DNA of 59,160 nucleotides from an uncultured Flavobacteriales bacterium (lineage in GTDB: Bacteria > Bacteroidota > Bacteroidia > Flavobacteriales_D > Sanyastnellaceae): assembly GCA_905478325.1 (NCBI GenBank), contig CAJQIB010000032.1, forward strand, positions 1-59,160, read 5' to 3'. The position numbers and the translations under genes are program-made. Below the pieces are notes generated by a model. It was not told where the DNA came from and made no database searches. It saw only the letters and a program-made list of their open reading frames with translations. Position 1 is the first letter of the stretch. The number at the start of each line of letters is the position of its first letter. Below are positions 26,308 through 35,865 of this stretch, one piece after another.

Positions 26308-28186
26308 GTCGCTTCATCCAGTTTCCGAGTACGACAAGCATCCAAATACGAGAAAAAGTCCAGCGGGCATCTCCCGCCAGAAAAGCCTCCCAAATGCGGT
26401 CAATGTGTTTTGCGTTGATCGAACCCAACCCAGACAACGCATCCAATCCCTCTTCGCAAAGAGGCTTCAATTCGGCACGCATCCATTGCTCCCACGGTAG
26501 GGTGAATCCCATTTTGGGACGGTTGACCACTTCTTTGGGCAACAAGTCAGGCAACGCATCGGTCAGTAATTTCTTGGGAGTATGGGGCCACTTCTCCTCA
26601 TCGGACGCGGCCAAAGCCTCGACAACCAGGTGATGGTCTAAAAATGGAACGCGCACTTCAAGGGCATGTGCCATGGACATCTGATCCGTATCACGCAACA
26701 AGGTATGCCCCATATATGTGTGCATTTCTGCCAAACCGACCTTACTCAAAAAAGGCAAATTAAACCCAGCTGTTCCGGGCTCCAAGGCCTGCTGCATCCA
26801 ACCAAAAACAGCATTGGGATGACGCGCCAAACCTGGAGCAACTTTACGCAAATCCCGCTCCAAAAGCATTTGACGAGATAGCGGGTACGTGTGCTCCAAA
26901 TCGAAGTAATCGCCCGCTAGGATGTCCGCCATCTTGCGCGCCGTTCCCGTGGATTTAATGGCGGCATAAACTGAGCCAACCAATTTCCTCAACCCCTTGG
27001 GCCAAGAGGCAAGCCACCGTTTTTGAACGAGGTCATGGGAACGGATAAATACGGGGTAACCTGCAAACAATTCGTCTCCACCCAAACCACTCAAAGCCAC
27101 CGTAATTCCCGCCTTTTTCGTTGCTTCGCTCACCACGAATGTGTTGGGTCCATCTCCTGATGGGTGATCCATTGCTGCGAGAGCTGCAGGAACCTGTTCC
27201 AAAAAGTTTTCTGCGGTCAATCGAATTTCGTGGTGGTTCGTATTGAAACGCTCTGCAATGAGACGTGAATAAGGGCTCTCATCAAATTCGCCTTCATTGA
27301 AGGTGACACTAAACGTTGAGATCTGGTGTTCCGAAACCTCTTGCATCAACCCGACGATTGCGCTCGAATCAATTCCTCCAGACAAAAACGCCCCAAGTGG
27401 AACATCGGCGCGCATACGCAACCGGACGGCCTCTTTCAATTGCGTGCGAATGCGATCGGTGCGTTCTTTTCGAGAGGAGACCGGCGGCAATAAAGATGCT
27501 TCATGCGCGGCATCCCACCATTTCTCCATCTGCATCTCTTCCCCCTGCAATCGGATCCAATGTCCCGGTTCAAGGAGCTTGACATCTTTGAGAATGGTGC
27601 GGGGCGCGTGCACCGTTTGGTACCGCAAATAATCCGCCAACCCGACAGGGTCGTGCTCTCGTTTGACGCGATTCGAAGCTAACAGGCTGCGGATTTCACT
27701 GGCAAACAACAACGCACCATTCGACTCCGAATAGTACAGCGGCTTAATTCCGAGGCGATCGCGGACCAGCAACAATTCGCGCTGCTCCGAATTCCACCAG
27801 GCAAACGCAAACATCCCGTTGAACCGGTGAAGCGCTGAACGACCCCATTGGTGCAGTGCAACTAAAACCACTTCCGTGTCGCTATCCGTTTGAAAATCGT
27901 GGTGCGCTTCGAGCTCAACGCGTAATTCTCGGTAGTTGTACACCTCCCCGTTGAAGACCAAAGCATCACCTGATTTCGCGTCCAAAAACGGCTGATTGGA
28001 AGCCTCTTGTGTGTCAATGATGCTCAACCTTTGGTGGCCGAGTACAAGCTCTACATCCGTATCCCAAATACCTGAAGCATCCGGTCCTCGATGGGCCAGA
28101 GCGGCATTCATGCCCGCTATCGTTTCACGCGCCTCATCACGCGCTTGTTGACCGGTTAAACCATATATGCCTGTGATACCGCACAT
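26294..28186 (-). CDS. asnB: Asparagine synthase (glutamine-hydrolysing)
   Basis: 630 residues from ATG 28186, chosen because the mature enzyme must expose Cys after Met removal (MCGITGIYG); an upstream start would bury it. The N-terminal class II glutaminase domain has LAHRGPDASG and LVFNGEVYNYRELR. The C-terminal synthetase domain has the PP-loop LSGGIDSSAIVGL near residue 255. AsnB-like enzymes either make asparagine or amidate other carboxylates, for example in sugar modification. It starts one base after thiL ends and overlaps the glycosyltransferase gene. Confidence 0.9.
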   Translation of the reverse strand: MCGITGIYGLTGQQARDEARETIAGMNAALAHRGPDASGIWDTDVELVLGHQRLSIIDTQEASNQPFLDAKSGDALVFNGEVYNYRELRVELEAHHDFQTDSDTEVVLVALHQWGRSALHRFNGMFAFAWWNSEQRELLLVRDRLGIKPLYYSESNGALLFASEIRSLLASNRVKREHDPVGLADYLRYQTVHAPRTILKDVKLLEPGHWIRLQGEEMQMEKWWDAAHEASLLPPVSSRKERTDRIRTQLKEAVRLRMRADVPLGAFLSGGIDSSAIVGLMQEVSEHQISTFSVTFNEGEFDESPYSRLIAERFNTNHHEIRLTAENFLEQVPAALAAMDHPSGDGPNTFVVSEATKKAGITVALSGLGGDELFAGYPVFIRSHDLVQKRWLASWPKGLRKLVGSVYAAIKSTGTARKMADILAGDYFDLEHTYPLSRQMLLERDLRKVAPGLARHPNAVFGWMQQALEPGTAGFNLPFLSKVGLAEMHTYMGHTLLRDTDQMSMAHALEVRVPFLDHHLVVEALAASDEEKWPHTPKKLLTDALPDLLPKEVVNRPKMGFTLPWEQWMRAELKPLCEEGLDALSGLGSINAKHIDRIWEAFLAGDARWTFSRIWMLVVLGNWMKRHGVV

Positions 28187-28187
28187 A

Positions 28188-29246
28188 TCAGTCTTCGCCC
28201 GCTGTGTTTTCTTTCCTTGCCGCCACGATCCCATCCCACCCTTGTGCCTTGAGAGGGGTTTCCATTCCGTTCCGCGTGATCAATAGATGTTCACTAGGGT
28301 CTTCCGTAATGTGGCCAATGACCGAGAATTTTGGGTGGTTGTGCACCTTGTCATAATCCTCCTGGCTGATGGTGAACAAAAGCTCGTAATCCTCCCCTCC
28401 GCTCAACGCGCAAAGTGTCGGGTCGAGGTTGAATTCTCGGGCCGTCTCATACGTCTCTTCGTGGACAGGGATCTTCTCCTCAAACAACTTTACACCACAT
28501 TGAGAGGCCGTACACAAGTGAAACACCTCCGAGGCCAAACCATCTGAAATATCAATCATGGAAGTGGGCTTCAGCCCCAAATCGGCCATTTCTTGGATGA
28601 CATCTGTTCGTGCTTCTGGCTTGAGCTGCCGTTCCAAAATGCCTTCGTGACCTTGCAGTTCTGGCTGGGTCGTAGGCGCTGATTTGAAGACCTCTTTTTC
28701 TCGCTCAAGGACTTGAAGACCCATATATGCTCCGCCCAATTCTCCGGTAACAACCAACAAATCATTTGCCTTTGCGCCGGAGCGCGAAACGATGGAATTG
28801 GAATCTGCCATGCCAATGGCCGTGATGCTCAGTACCAATCCTGCCTTCGAAGAGGTGGTGTCTCCCCCCACTAAATCCACTCCATACACTTCGCAGGCTT
28901 TCAAGATTCCAGCGTACATCTCATCCACTGCTTCAACAGAAAACCGGCTACTCAAAGCCATGGAAACTGTTATTTGCGTTGGCAAAACGTTCATCGCACA
29001 GATGTCCGAAAGGTTGACAACGACGGCTTTATAACCCAGATGCTTTAGCGGCATGTAAGACAAATCGAAATGAATGCCTTCGCACAACATGTCCGTTGAT
29101 ACGACCACTTTGCGATCTCCGCTGTCCAAGACAGCGGCATCGTCTCCAACACCAACTAAAGTTGACGATTGACGATGTTTCAAGCCTTCGGTCAATCGAC
29201 GAATCAACCCGAATTCTCCGATTTTTTCTATCTCCGTACGTTCCAT
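28188..29246 (-). CDS. thiL: Thiamine-monophosphate kinase
   Basis: Phosphorylates thiamine phosphate to the active cofactor thiamine diphosphate. 352 residues: VGVGDDAAVLDSGDRKVVV near 32-50 (Mg-ATP site), LVGGDTTSSKAG near 120, MIDISDGLASEV near 230 and LSGGEDYELLFT near 275 are family motifs. It heads the operon thiL-asnB-GT4-NMO-DCC, and its own promoter box lies four bases before the ATG. Confidence 0.95.
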   Translation of the reverse strand: MERTEIEKIGEFGLIRRLTEGLKHRQSSTLVGVGDDAAVLDSGDRKVVVSTDMLCEGIHFDLSYMPLKHLGYKAVVVNLSDICAMNVLPTQITVSMALSSRFSVEAVDEMYAGILKACEVYGVDLVGGDTTSSKAGLVLSITAIGMADSNSIVSRSGAKANDLLVVTGELGGAYMGLQVLEREKEVFKSAPTTQPELQGHEGILERQLKPEARTDVIQEMADLGLKPTSMIDISDGLASEVFHLCTASQCGVKLFEEKIPVHEETYETAREFNLDPTLCALSGGEDYELLFTISQEDYDKVHNHPKFSVIGHITEDPSEHLLITRNGMETPLKAQGWDGIVAARKENTAGED

Positions 29247-29250
29247 GCGT

Positions 29251-29258
29251 CAAAGTTA
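29251..29258 (-). promoter_or_regulatory. -7 promoter box abutting the thiL start codon
   Basis: Minus strand reads TAACTTTG, then ACGC, then ATG. This is a perfect TAnnTTTG four bases before the start codon, so a leaderless transcript is predicted. Confidence 0.55.
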
Positions 29259-29304
29259 CCCAATCCCAAGCAGAACCGGTCGTCCCAAACGCTATGGGGT
29301 TCGG

Positions 29305-29781
29305 TCAGTTGGAAGCGGGTGGTGCAGCTGAAACCAGTTTGATTTTACCGGCGAAATGCAATGGCATCCCAGCAAATGGATGGTTGAAGTCAACGATAAC
29401 AGAATTCAATTGAACTTCTGCAACAACTCCAATCATTTCTTCGCCGTCCTCTGTCTCCATTGGAACAACTGAATCCACTTCAAAAATGCTTTCATCCAAC
29501 TCCCCATCTACGATGAAAGCTGATTTAGGTACCTCAACAAACCCTTCTGGATCCTCAGGACCGTATGCATCCTCTTCAGAAAGCACGAATTCAAAGGAAT
29601 CTCCTCCTTTTTTACCCATCAATGCGGCTTCAAAAGCAGGCAAAACCTCATCCTGTCCAATCGTAAATCCAAAAGGGTCCTCAGCCGGACACACCTCCAG
29701 TTCTTCTCCTTCAGGGCCGTCTTCGCGAAGCACATAGGTGATTTCAACGTAAACACCATTTGAGATATTCAATTCCTTCAT
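29305..29781 (-). CDS. SlyD-like FKBP-type peptidyl-prolyl cis-trans isomerase
   Basis: 158 residues. The FKBP half begins with VYVEITYVLREDG, and IGQDEVLPAFEAALMGKKGG near residue 41 is the hallmark. The insert-in-flap chaperone domain is at about 70-125 (SEEDAYGPEDPEGFVEVP). The end FNHPFAGMPLHFAGKIKL completes the FKBP fold. It lacks the His/Cys-rich metal-binding tail of E. coli SlyD and is very acidic. A monocistronic unit, divergent from the M1 peptidase gene. Confidence 0.88.
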   Translation of the reverse strand: MKELNISNGVYVEITYVLREDGPEGEELEVCPAEDPFGFTIGQDEVLPAFEAALMGKKGGDSFEFVLSEEDAYGPEDPEGFVEVPKSAFIVDGELDESIFEVDSVVPMETEDGEEMIGVVAEVQLNSVIVDFNHPFAGMPLHFAGKIKLVSAAPPASN

Positions 29782-29785
29782 ACGG

Positions 29786-29793
29786 CGAAAGTA
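29786..29793 (-). promoter_or_regulatory. -7 promoter box abutting the slyD-like start codon
   Basis: Minus strand reads TACTTTCG, then CCGT, then ATG. It is the TTCG variant of the box in the same four-base geometry seen at other starts here. Confidence 0.45.
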
Positions 29794-29816
29794 GTCAGTT
29801 GAAGTAAATTGCCGAC

Positions 29817-32309
29817 ATGACCCATCCCAATCCTTTTCACTTGCTGCGTTTTTTGCTGATTTGTGCCGGCGCTTTGGTCTTCCAACCTGCCATCGGGCAA
29901 GAAAACATGGATGATCAACGGCCTCTTCGATCGCCTCGGGTTTTCAACCCCGTCCCGTGCCACCATTATCGGCACGCCCGCGCACCCCGAACAGAGGAAG
30001 CCCCAGCGGCGCCAAGATGGATGCTGAATTACGATATGAGTGAATCCATTGCGCGGAGCGATTCGTTTGATGTGGCGACCTACGCGCTCGATCTGGATGT
30101 GACCGAATACAATCTGCACCAGCTCACAGCTCACGCCACCATCGGCTTCAACGCTCTCAATTCCGAAGCGACCGACCTGTGGTTTGATTTGGTTGAATTG
30201 ACCGTTGATAGCGTGCATCTCAATGGCATGGCCATCGGTTTTGAACAAGGTGAATTTCAATTGCACGTGGATGCTCCGGAATTGGGGTGGGAAACGAACA
30301 GCACGTATGAATTGGAAGTGTGGTACGGCGGGATTCCCTACCAAGACCCGTATTGGGGAGGCTTCTATTTCGTGAGCGATTACATCTACAATTTGGGCAT
30401 CGGCTTGACGACCATCCCTCCCAATTTTGGAAAGGTGTGGTATCCGTGTTTTGACAACTTTGTCGAGCGCGCCACCTATACCTACAACGTGACAAGCGCC
30501 GGAGGACGCACCGCTCACTGCCAGGGCACTTTCCTCGGGGAGACGCAACTCGGAGGCGACACAGTGACACGGAGTTTTAATTTGGCGCATCCCATTACGA
30601 CGCATCAATCGGCCATTGCAGTCGCTCCCTATGTTGATTCCAACATGGTGCACATGGGAGCGTTTGGAGAGGTTCCCATTCGCTTGACTGGAAAAGCGGA
30701 ACACATCAACGCAATGGTCACAAAATTCCAAGAACTGGGATCCGCTATTGACGCCCTAGAGTATTGGTGGGGACCGTATGCATGGGAACGTGTGGGATAT
30801 GTTTTGACGACGGATGGTGCCCTGGAAATCCCAACCAACATCGCCTATCCGCAATTCATGGTCGGCGAAGGATTGGTGCAGAATGGGGATCTGTTTAGCC
30901 ATGAATTGGGCCACCATTGGTGGGGTGATTTGGTTGCCCCTACTCTTCACAACCACATGTGGATCAAAGAAGGACCGGCCGAATACAGCTCCCACTTGTT
31001 CGTTGAGTGGAAAGATGGGCAGGAGGCATTTATCGACGTGGTGAAGGACAACCAGTTGTACGTGCTAGAAGAGACTCATCTACAAGACGATGGTTTTCAC
31101 CCACTATCCCCGATGCCGGATGAGCACATTTATGGGCGGCACACGTATTACAAAGGAGCTTCCATCCTGCACAATCTGCGCGCTTATCTCGGGGATGAAT
31201 TGTACCGCAGTGCCATGCAATCGGTGTTGGCGACGCACATGGATAGCCACATGGATGCAGCGGTGTTTGAATCCACGTTGGAAGACATTACAGGAGTGGA
31301 CATGACTCCTTGGTTCGAAGCTCAGGTCTTGCAACCGGGGTTTTCCACATGGCTCATTGATTCAACCGCTCAAGCCGCTTCCGACATGTCCACGACCTTG
31401 TTCCTCCAGCAGAAATTGAGGGCGTGTGAGAATTATCACAACGCGGAACCTTTGGACGTGACTGTTTGGGATGCCGATTGGAATCGCTACGACACGCAGA
31501 TTGGCGCAAGTGGGCAAACCGATGTGATCACCATTGATCATCCCGGCATCACAGATCCTGTGTTGTTCGCGTTGAACGCCAATGGCCGTTTGAACCAGGG
31601 CCGCATGGACTTCACGTATACCATCAACGATACGGAGGGAATTCAAAATCTACCTTGGGTTGCAATGCGGGTGGGATGCGATGTGATGCCTGAAGGCGAT
31701 TCAGCTTTGGTGCGCATTGAACACCATTGGGCCGCCCCGGATGCGGGACCCGTTGAGCCTTATGTCGATGAACTCAGCACCACCCACTTTTGGACTGTTG
31801 GTGGCATCTGGCCTGCCGGTGTTTTGTTGGACGCTCGGCTGCAGTATTATGGAAACAACGCCGATCAGCTGGATTTCGAATTGTACGGAAACACAGAAGA
31901 AAATGGTTTCTTAGCGTGGCGACCTGACGCAAGTGCTGCATGGCAAGAGTGCTTGGATTACGAATGGCAACCGGGGTCTTTAACCAATGGAGCAGGCTTG
32001 TTCCGAGTATTGAATTTACGCCAAGGGCAGTATGCATTTGCCAAGGGAGATGTGGCGGCGGACGTGTCCACATTGGAGCCAAATCAAACCCTACAACTTT
32101 GGCCCAACCCTGTTCAGGAAACCTTGAATTTACAACTCGAACAACCGGTTGAATCCGTGCGGATCACCGATGCTTTGGGGCGCACTGTATACAGAATGCA
32201 ACTGACAGAAAATCAGAAAACCCTCGCCATTCCTGTCCAACGATTGGAAGCGGGTTTGTATCACATCCTTCTTCCCACAGGAACAACGCAGTCCTTCATC
32301 AAGAATTGA
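29817..32309 (+). CDS. T9SS-exported M1 family metallopeptidase
   Basis: 830 residues. A signal peptide (LLRFLLICAGALVFQPAIGQ) is followed by the M1 N-terminal beta domain and the catalytic domain. The zinc site is HELGHHWWGD at 362-371 with the third ligand Glu 18 residues on, in MWIKEGPAEYSS. HTYYKGASILHNLR holds the transition-state Tyr. The aminopeptidase GAMEN motif is replaced by DGALEIPTNIA, so exopeptidase specificity is uncertain. A T9SS sorting domain ends it (LWPNPVQETLNLQ ... LEAGLYHILLP). It overlaps the convergent gene by 11 bases. Confidence 0.9.
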   Translation: MTHPNPFHLLRFLLICAGALVFQPAIGQENMDDQRPLRSPRVFNPVPCHHYRHARAPRTEEAPAAPRWMLNYDMSESIARSDSFDVATYALDLDVTEYNLHQLTAHATIGFNALNSEATDLWFDLVELTVDSVHLNGMAIGFEQGEFQLHVDAPELGWETNSTYELEVWYGGIPYQDPYWGGFYFVSDYIYNLGIGLTTIPPNFGKVWYPCFDNFVERATYTYNVTSAGGRTAHCQGTFLGETQLGGDTVTRSFNLAHPITTHQSAIAVAPYVDSNMVHMGAFGEVPIRLTGKAEHINAMVTKFQELGSAIDALEYWWGPYAWERVGYVLTTDGALEIPTNIAYPQFMVGEGLVQNGDLFSHELGHHWWGDLVAPTLHNHMWIKEGPAEYSSHLFVEWKDGQEAFIDVVKDNQLYVLEETHLQDDGFHPLSPMPDEHIYGRHTYYKGASILHNLRAYLGDELYRSAMQSVLATHMDSHMDAAVFESTLEDITGVDMTPWFEAQVLQPGFSTWLIDSTAQAASDMSTTLFLQQKLRACENYHNAEPLDVTVWDADWNRYDTQIGASGQTDVITIDHPGITDPVLFALNANGRLNQGRMDFTYTINDTEGIQNLPWVAMRVGCDVMPEGDSALVRIEHHWAAPDAGPVEPYVDELSTTHFWTVGGIWPAGVLLDARLQYYGNNADQLDFELYGNTEENGFLAWRPDASAAWQECLDYEWQPGSLTNGAGLFRVLNLRQGQYAFAKGDVAADVSTLEPNQTLQLWPNPVQETLNLQLEQPVESVRITDALGRTVYRMQLTENQKTLAIPVQRLEAGLYHILLPTGTTQSFIKN

Positions 32310-33342
32310 CCGGTCGTCTCGAGACAACGCCTTTTCCTGCCAGCCAAACACAGTTTCCATCGGGTGTAAACCTCACGGTATAATAGCTAGAGTCTTGCTC
32401 TGTTACCCATGTTTTGCCTCCGTTTTGAGAACGGTGTATGCCAGGAATTCCCACAGCCCAAATGCCTTGTCCGGCTGTATTGGGTACAAATTGAACAGAT
32501 GAACAGTAGCCCGGTCCCTCATCTGGGGTGAGAAGTTCCCAACGTTCTCCTCCATCGTGCGTCACAATTTTATTTGCGGCATTGTCTGACATGGACTCCC
32601 AGTCTCCTCCCCAAGCGATGCCATGCTCGGCATCCAACATGTCCACACTGAACATCCCTGTCATGGTTCCGCCTTGCACAATGGGGGTGGTGAACACCTC
32701 CCATGTGTGGCCGCGATCTGCAGAATAGAAAATCCGAGAGGCCATTCCGCCGGTTGCAATCCACACTGCGCTATCGGACACCGCGATGTTGCCGTTGGAT
32801 GCGGCAAAAGCCGCTTCGCCCTCCATCGCTTCAGGGAGCTGTTCACACGGGATTTTTTTCCACGAAGCGCCTCCGTCTTGGGTGAGGATGATGCTGAGAC
32901 AACCGTCAATCGCATCGCCCATAGCAATCCCATTCTCGTCATCCCAAAACGCCATGCTGTCGTAAAAAACATCGGGGTGATGCTCCGTATACACTGAATC
33001 CCAATGAACTCCTGAATCGGTGGTTCGGAAGAGCACGGCTGGATTGGAAATGGTCAGTGCGTGAACCGCCCTTCCTGTTGCTGCAATGGACCGAAATGCA
33101 GGCAATGTTCCGTCGACGAGTCGCAGGGTGTCCTGGCTCCAAGTTGCCCCTCCATCCATCGTAAATCCAACGATTCCATTGGCACCTGCGTACCATATTT
33201 CTTGATCACTGACTACCTCCAAAGCCCGAATACTCGTGCCCATTTGCCACGTATTCGACGTGCAGTTTTGGTCAATCTTTTGATCCGAATTCGGAACGGT
33301 GCATCCCGTAAAGACCAGTAGGGCGACAAATAGCGCTCTCAT
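32299..33342 (-). CDS. Asp-box (BNR) beta-propeller lipoprotein
   Basis: 347 residues with a lipoprotein signal (MRALFVALLVFTGCTVPNSD). Six Asp-box motifs (S/T-x-D-x-G-x-x-W type) are visible: TMDGGATW, TTDSGVHW, TQDGGASW, SADRGHTW, THDGGERW and QNGGKTW. These mark a sialidase-like or YCF48-like propeller. No sialidase catalytic residues can be identified, so a binding or scaffold role is as likely as an enzymatic one. It starts within the stop of the DUF4837 gene (ATGA). Confidence 0.8.
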   Translation of the reverse strand: MRALFVALLVFTGCTVPNSDQKIDQNCTSNTWQMGTSIRALEVVSDQEIWYAGANGIVGFTMDGGATWSQDTLRLVDGTLPAFRSIAATGRAVHALTISNPAVLFRTTDSGVHWDSVYTEHHPDVFYDSMAFWDDENGIAMGDAIDGCLSIILTQDGGASWKKIPCEQLPEAMEGEAAFAASNGNIAVSDSAVWIATGGMASRIFYSADRGHTWEVFTTPIVQGGTMTGMFSVDMLDAEHGIAWGGDWESMSDNAANKIVTHDGGERWELLTPDEGPGYCSSVQFVPNTAGQGIWAVGIPGIHRSQNGGKTWVTEQDSSYYTVRFTPDGNCVWLAGKGVVSRRPVNS

Positions 33343-34415
33343 GGTGTGGAAGGTTCTTCAGCTGCAACAAGAACCGGATTCAAATTCAGAGAACGGACCG
33401 CCGCTTCCACTTCCCGCATGTATTCCCGCTTATCGAAATAAGGAGCATAGGCATAGCCTTCAACGGTGATCAATTGACCACTCTTTTCATCAAACGTCGT
33501 TAAACTGTAAAACGGGCCGCCCATGTAGTCGTTTTGCATTTTCCAAAGCCCCCTCAATTCAGAGGCAAATCCTCCCTTGAATACGACCTCCTCATACGAC
33601 GGCACGTAGCGCATCTCCGTGGTCATATACGAGCCAGGAGTTGGGCCGCTCACGTTTTTCCTCAACACCGCATTCCGCTTGGATAGTCTCGCCTGCATAG
33701 AGAAGAGAGAGTCGCTTGTATAAGGCTCGGTGTAGATCAAATATCCCTGCTGAACATCATGGTTGTCTCCACCTTTCAATCGCGTGAGTTGCCGATCAAT
33801 CCAACCAAAATCCTCTAGTTTCTTTGCCCACCGCGCGTCACGAGGAACGATCAACTCAATCCCCATCCACTCCACCAGTTCCTTTTGAATGACCTCGTTC
33901 TTATCCAAACGAACCAACGCTGCGAAACGCTGCACTTCCGCCCGATGCAACACGCCTAACATGTCCATGCCTTTATCCGCTATGGCCAAGGCCAAGGCCT
34001 CTGAATTCCGCGCTTTTCCCTCCATATAAATCTGGTGGCGAGAATACTTCTCTCGGAATATGTTCAATTGCGCCTCCTGCGTGTCTACGCGATCGGCTAA
34101 CTCCAATTCAAGAACGTTGCGATGAGGTTTCCAAAAGCGGTCAAACGCATCCGGTGTCAAATGCACCAAATCAAACCACGGTTCATATTGGGGGAGCACC
34201 GGAAACGGTTGTCCGAAAATGCTTCGAACGGTATCACCGGCAGCGCCTTTCCAGACCGCGTTTGAGCAAACCACCACCAACTCACCCGAAGCGCCTACTT
34301 TCCCAGGAAGCGCATACCGCGCGCCCTCTTGACTTCCGCATCCTGCACTCAAAAGCACAGAACAAAAAATCACTGCGCCAAAAAATAGGCCACTAAAGGG
34401 AGCGTGGATTTGCAT
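33339..34415 (-). CDS. DUF4837 family lipoprotein
   Basis: 358 residues. The lipoprotein signal is strong (FFGAVIFCSVLLSAGCGS). The mature part matches DUF4837 by GKVGASGELVVVCSNAVWKG and FPVLPQYEPWFDLVHL near the start and YLIYTEPYTSDSLF in the middle. Function unknown; Bacteroidota-restricted as far as I know. Its 5' end overlaps the transglycosylase gene by 23 bases, so it belongs to the tatA-mltD-DUF4837-propeller transcript, an envelope-related set. Confidence 0.8.
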   Translation of the reverse strand: MQIHAPFSGLFFGAVIFCSVLLSAGCGSQEGARYALPGKVGASGELVVVCSNAVWKGAAGDTVRSIFGQPFPVLPQYEPWFDLVHLTPDAFDRFWKPHRNVLELELADRVDTQEAQLNIFREKYSRHQIYMEGKARNSEALALAIADKGMDMLGVLHRAEVQRFAALVRLDKNEVIQKELVEWMGIELIVPRDARWAKKLEDFGWIDRQLTRLKGGDNHDVQQGYLIYTEPYTSDSLFSMQARLSKRNAVLRKNVSGPTPGSYMTTEMRYVPSYEEVVFKGGFASELRGLWKMQNDYMGGPFYSLTTFDEKSGQLITVEGYAYAPYFDKREYMREVEAAVRSLNLNPVLVAAEEPSTP

Positions 34416-35619
34416 GAATTTTCAGTTTTTGTCCGACCCGAATCATCGTGCCTTTCAAGCCATTCCATTCCTTGAGTTGCTTCACGCTGACCCCATAGCT
34501 CGACGCAATGCCACCCAAGACATCCCCGCTTTTCACCCGATAGATCACGGGCTCGGGCACGAATACAATTTTAGGCGTTCGTTCGGGCTCATGGAGAATC
34601 ATGTCCTTTTGGTAAGCCAAGAAAGATGGAATTAAATTCTGTGGAAGCACAAGGGGCCATTTTTCAGGCGGTCCAGGAATGATGTCCAATCGGAACATCG
34701 GATTCAGTTGTGATAGACTCTCAACATCCATGTTCAAATGCGCAGCGATCTGGTCAAAGCGCAGTACCGTATTCACCTCAACGGTATCCAAAGCAGCATA
34801 CGGTGTGAAGAGCTCAGCTGGGAAAATATTGTGCTCCGCATGGTATTCCATCAGATACAGGACAGCCATAAAAGCCGGGACATAGTTCCGTGTTTCTCGG
34901 GGTAAAAAGTACCGGATTTCCCAGAAATTCTTTTTGCCGCCGCTTCTACGAATGGCCTTGTTGACATTTCCTGGTCCGGCATTGTAGGCCGCCAATGCCA
35001 AATACCAATCACCGTATTGATTGTACAGTTTTTTCAAAAACACGCATGCCGCTTCAGAGCTCCGAACGGGGTCTCTTCTTTCGTCGATGTACGAGTCGAT
35101 GCGCAGTCCTTGTCCTCGCGCGGTCGCATACATGAACTGCCACAGTCCTCGCGCACCTGCATGTGAGCGTGCTTTGGGGTTCAGTCCACTCTCGACAACC
35201 GCCAAATACTTTAACTCCAAAGGCAGATCATGACGGTCGAGTGCTTCCTCGAATAATGGGAAGTAAAGCGGGACCCTTCCGAGCATGCGTCCTAAATGAA
35301 TTGGACGATTGGCAGCGTAAAATGCGATCCGTGAGTGTGCTATCGGATTCCACGACAAGTCCATGGGAGATGCTGCGTCCAACACGTGCATGCGCATCTG
35401 TATTGTCGCGGTATCTAGCAGCGGTGTTTCTCCCTTTACAAAATCGCGAATGTTCCAAAGCGCAGTATCGTTGCTCGCACAAGCGGTTGCTTGGCACCAC
35501 TCCAGCCACGAGCTCTCTACAACAGAAAGCTCAACATTCGTGCTCGTTGAATCAGCAGTCTGAGCACCGAGTAATCCCGATACAAGCACTGCAGTCAATA
35601 CCATTAAAGACCGAATCAC
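34393..35619 (-). CDS. MltD-like lytic transglycosylase with LysM domain
   Basis: 408 residues. A signal peptide is followed by a GH23/SLT domain at about 115-260, with the catalytic Glu in VVESGLNPKARSHAGARGLW and AYNAGPGNVNKAIR behind it. One LysM peptidoglycan-binding domain closes it (YRVKSGDVLGGIASSYGVSV ... IRVGQKLKIH). It cleaves the glycan strand to 1,6-anhydro-muramyl ends in the periplasm. The start is GTG at 35619, overlapping the tatA stop as GTGA; an ATG five codons later is an alternative. Confidence 0.9.
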   Translation of the reverse strand: MIRSLMVLTAVLVSGLLGAQTADSTSTNVELSVVESSWLEWCQATACASNDTALWNIRDFVKGETPLLDTATIQMRMHVLDAASPMDLSWNPIAHSRIAFYAANRPIHLGRMLGRVPLYFPLFEEALDRHDLPLELKYLAVVESGLNPKARSHAGARGLWQFMYATARGQGLRIDSYIDERRDPVRSSEAACVFLKKLYNQYGDWYLALAAYNAGPGNVNKAIRRSGGKKNFWEIRYFLPRETRNYVPAFMAVLYLMEYHAEHNIFPAELFTPYAALDTVEVNTVLRFDQIAAHLNMDVESLSQLNPMFRLDIIPGPPEKWPLVLPQNLIPSFLAYQKDMILHEPERTPKIVFVPEPVIYRVKSGDVLGGIASSYGVSVKQLKEWNGLKGTMIRVGQKLKIHANPRSL

Positions 35620-35786
35620 GCGTCTTTATTGCCTTCTTTTGAATCCTCTTCTGAATTCGTAGCGTCTTTAAATTCTTTGACCCCCTTTCCTAAACCCCGC
35701 ATCAATTCAGGAATTTTCTTGCCGCCAAAGAGCAACAAGACAATCAAAGCAATGAGAATAATCTGTCCTGGACCTATGGCTCCCAT
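35616..35786 (-). CDS. tatA: Sec-independent protein translocase TatA/E
   Basis: Small gene of 56 codons. The translation starts MGAIGPGQIILIALIVLLLF, then GGKKIPELMRGLGKGVKEFK, then an acidic tail. That is the TatA layout: a short N-terminal membrane helix, an FG(G)xKxP hinge, and an amphipathic helix. TatA oligomers form the pore for folded twin-arginine substrates. ATG 35786 is the only suitable start. The stop overlaps the GTG of the transglycosylase gene (GTGA), so they are coupled. About 80 bases separate it from panC. Confidence 0.93.
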   Translation of the reverse strand: MGAIGPGQIILIALIVLLLFGGKKIPELMRGLGKGVKEFKDATNSEEDSKEGNKDA

Positions 35787-35865
35787 GATGGCTGTGTTTT
35801 GTGCGAAGTTCTAAAGAAAAACCGAATATCAGCATCCCTGCTGAGAAATTACGAATCCTTTTGAT

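Noticed and set aside
29778-30731. Minus-strand open frame of 317 codons inside the M1 peptidase gene
   Set aside because: Antisense to a clearly conserved enzyme; the sequence is Cys/His/Arg-rich with no recognisable domain.
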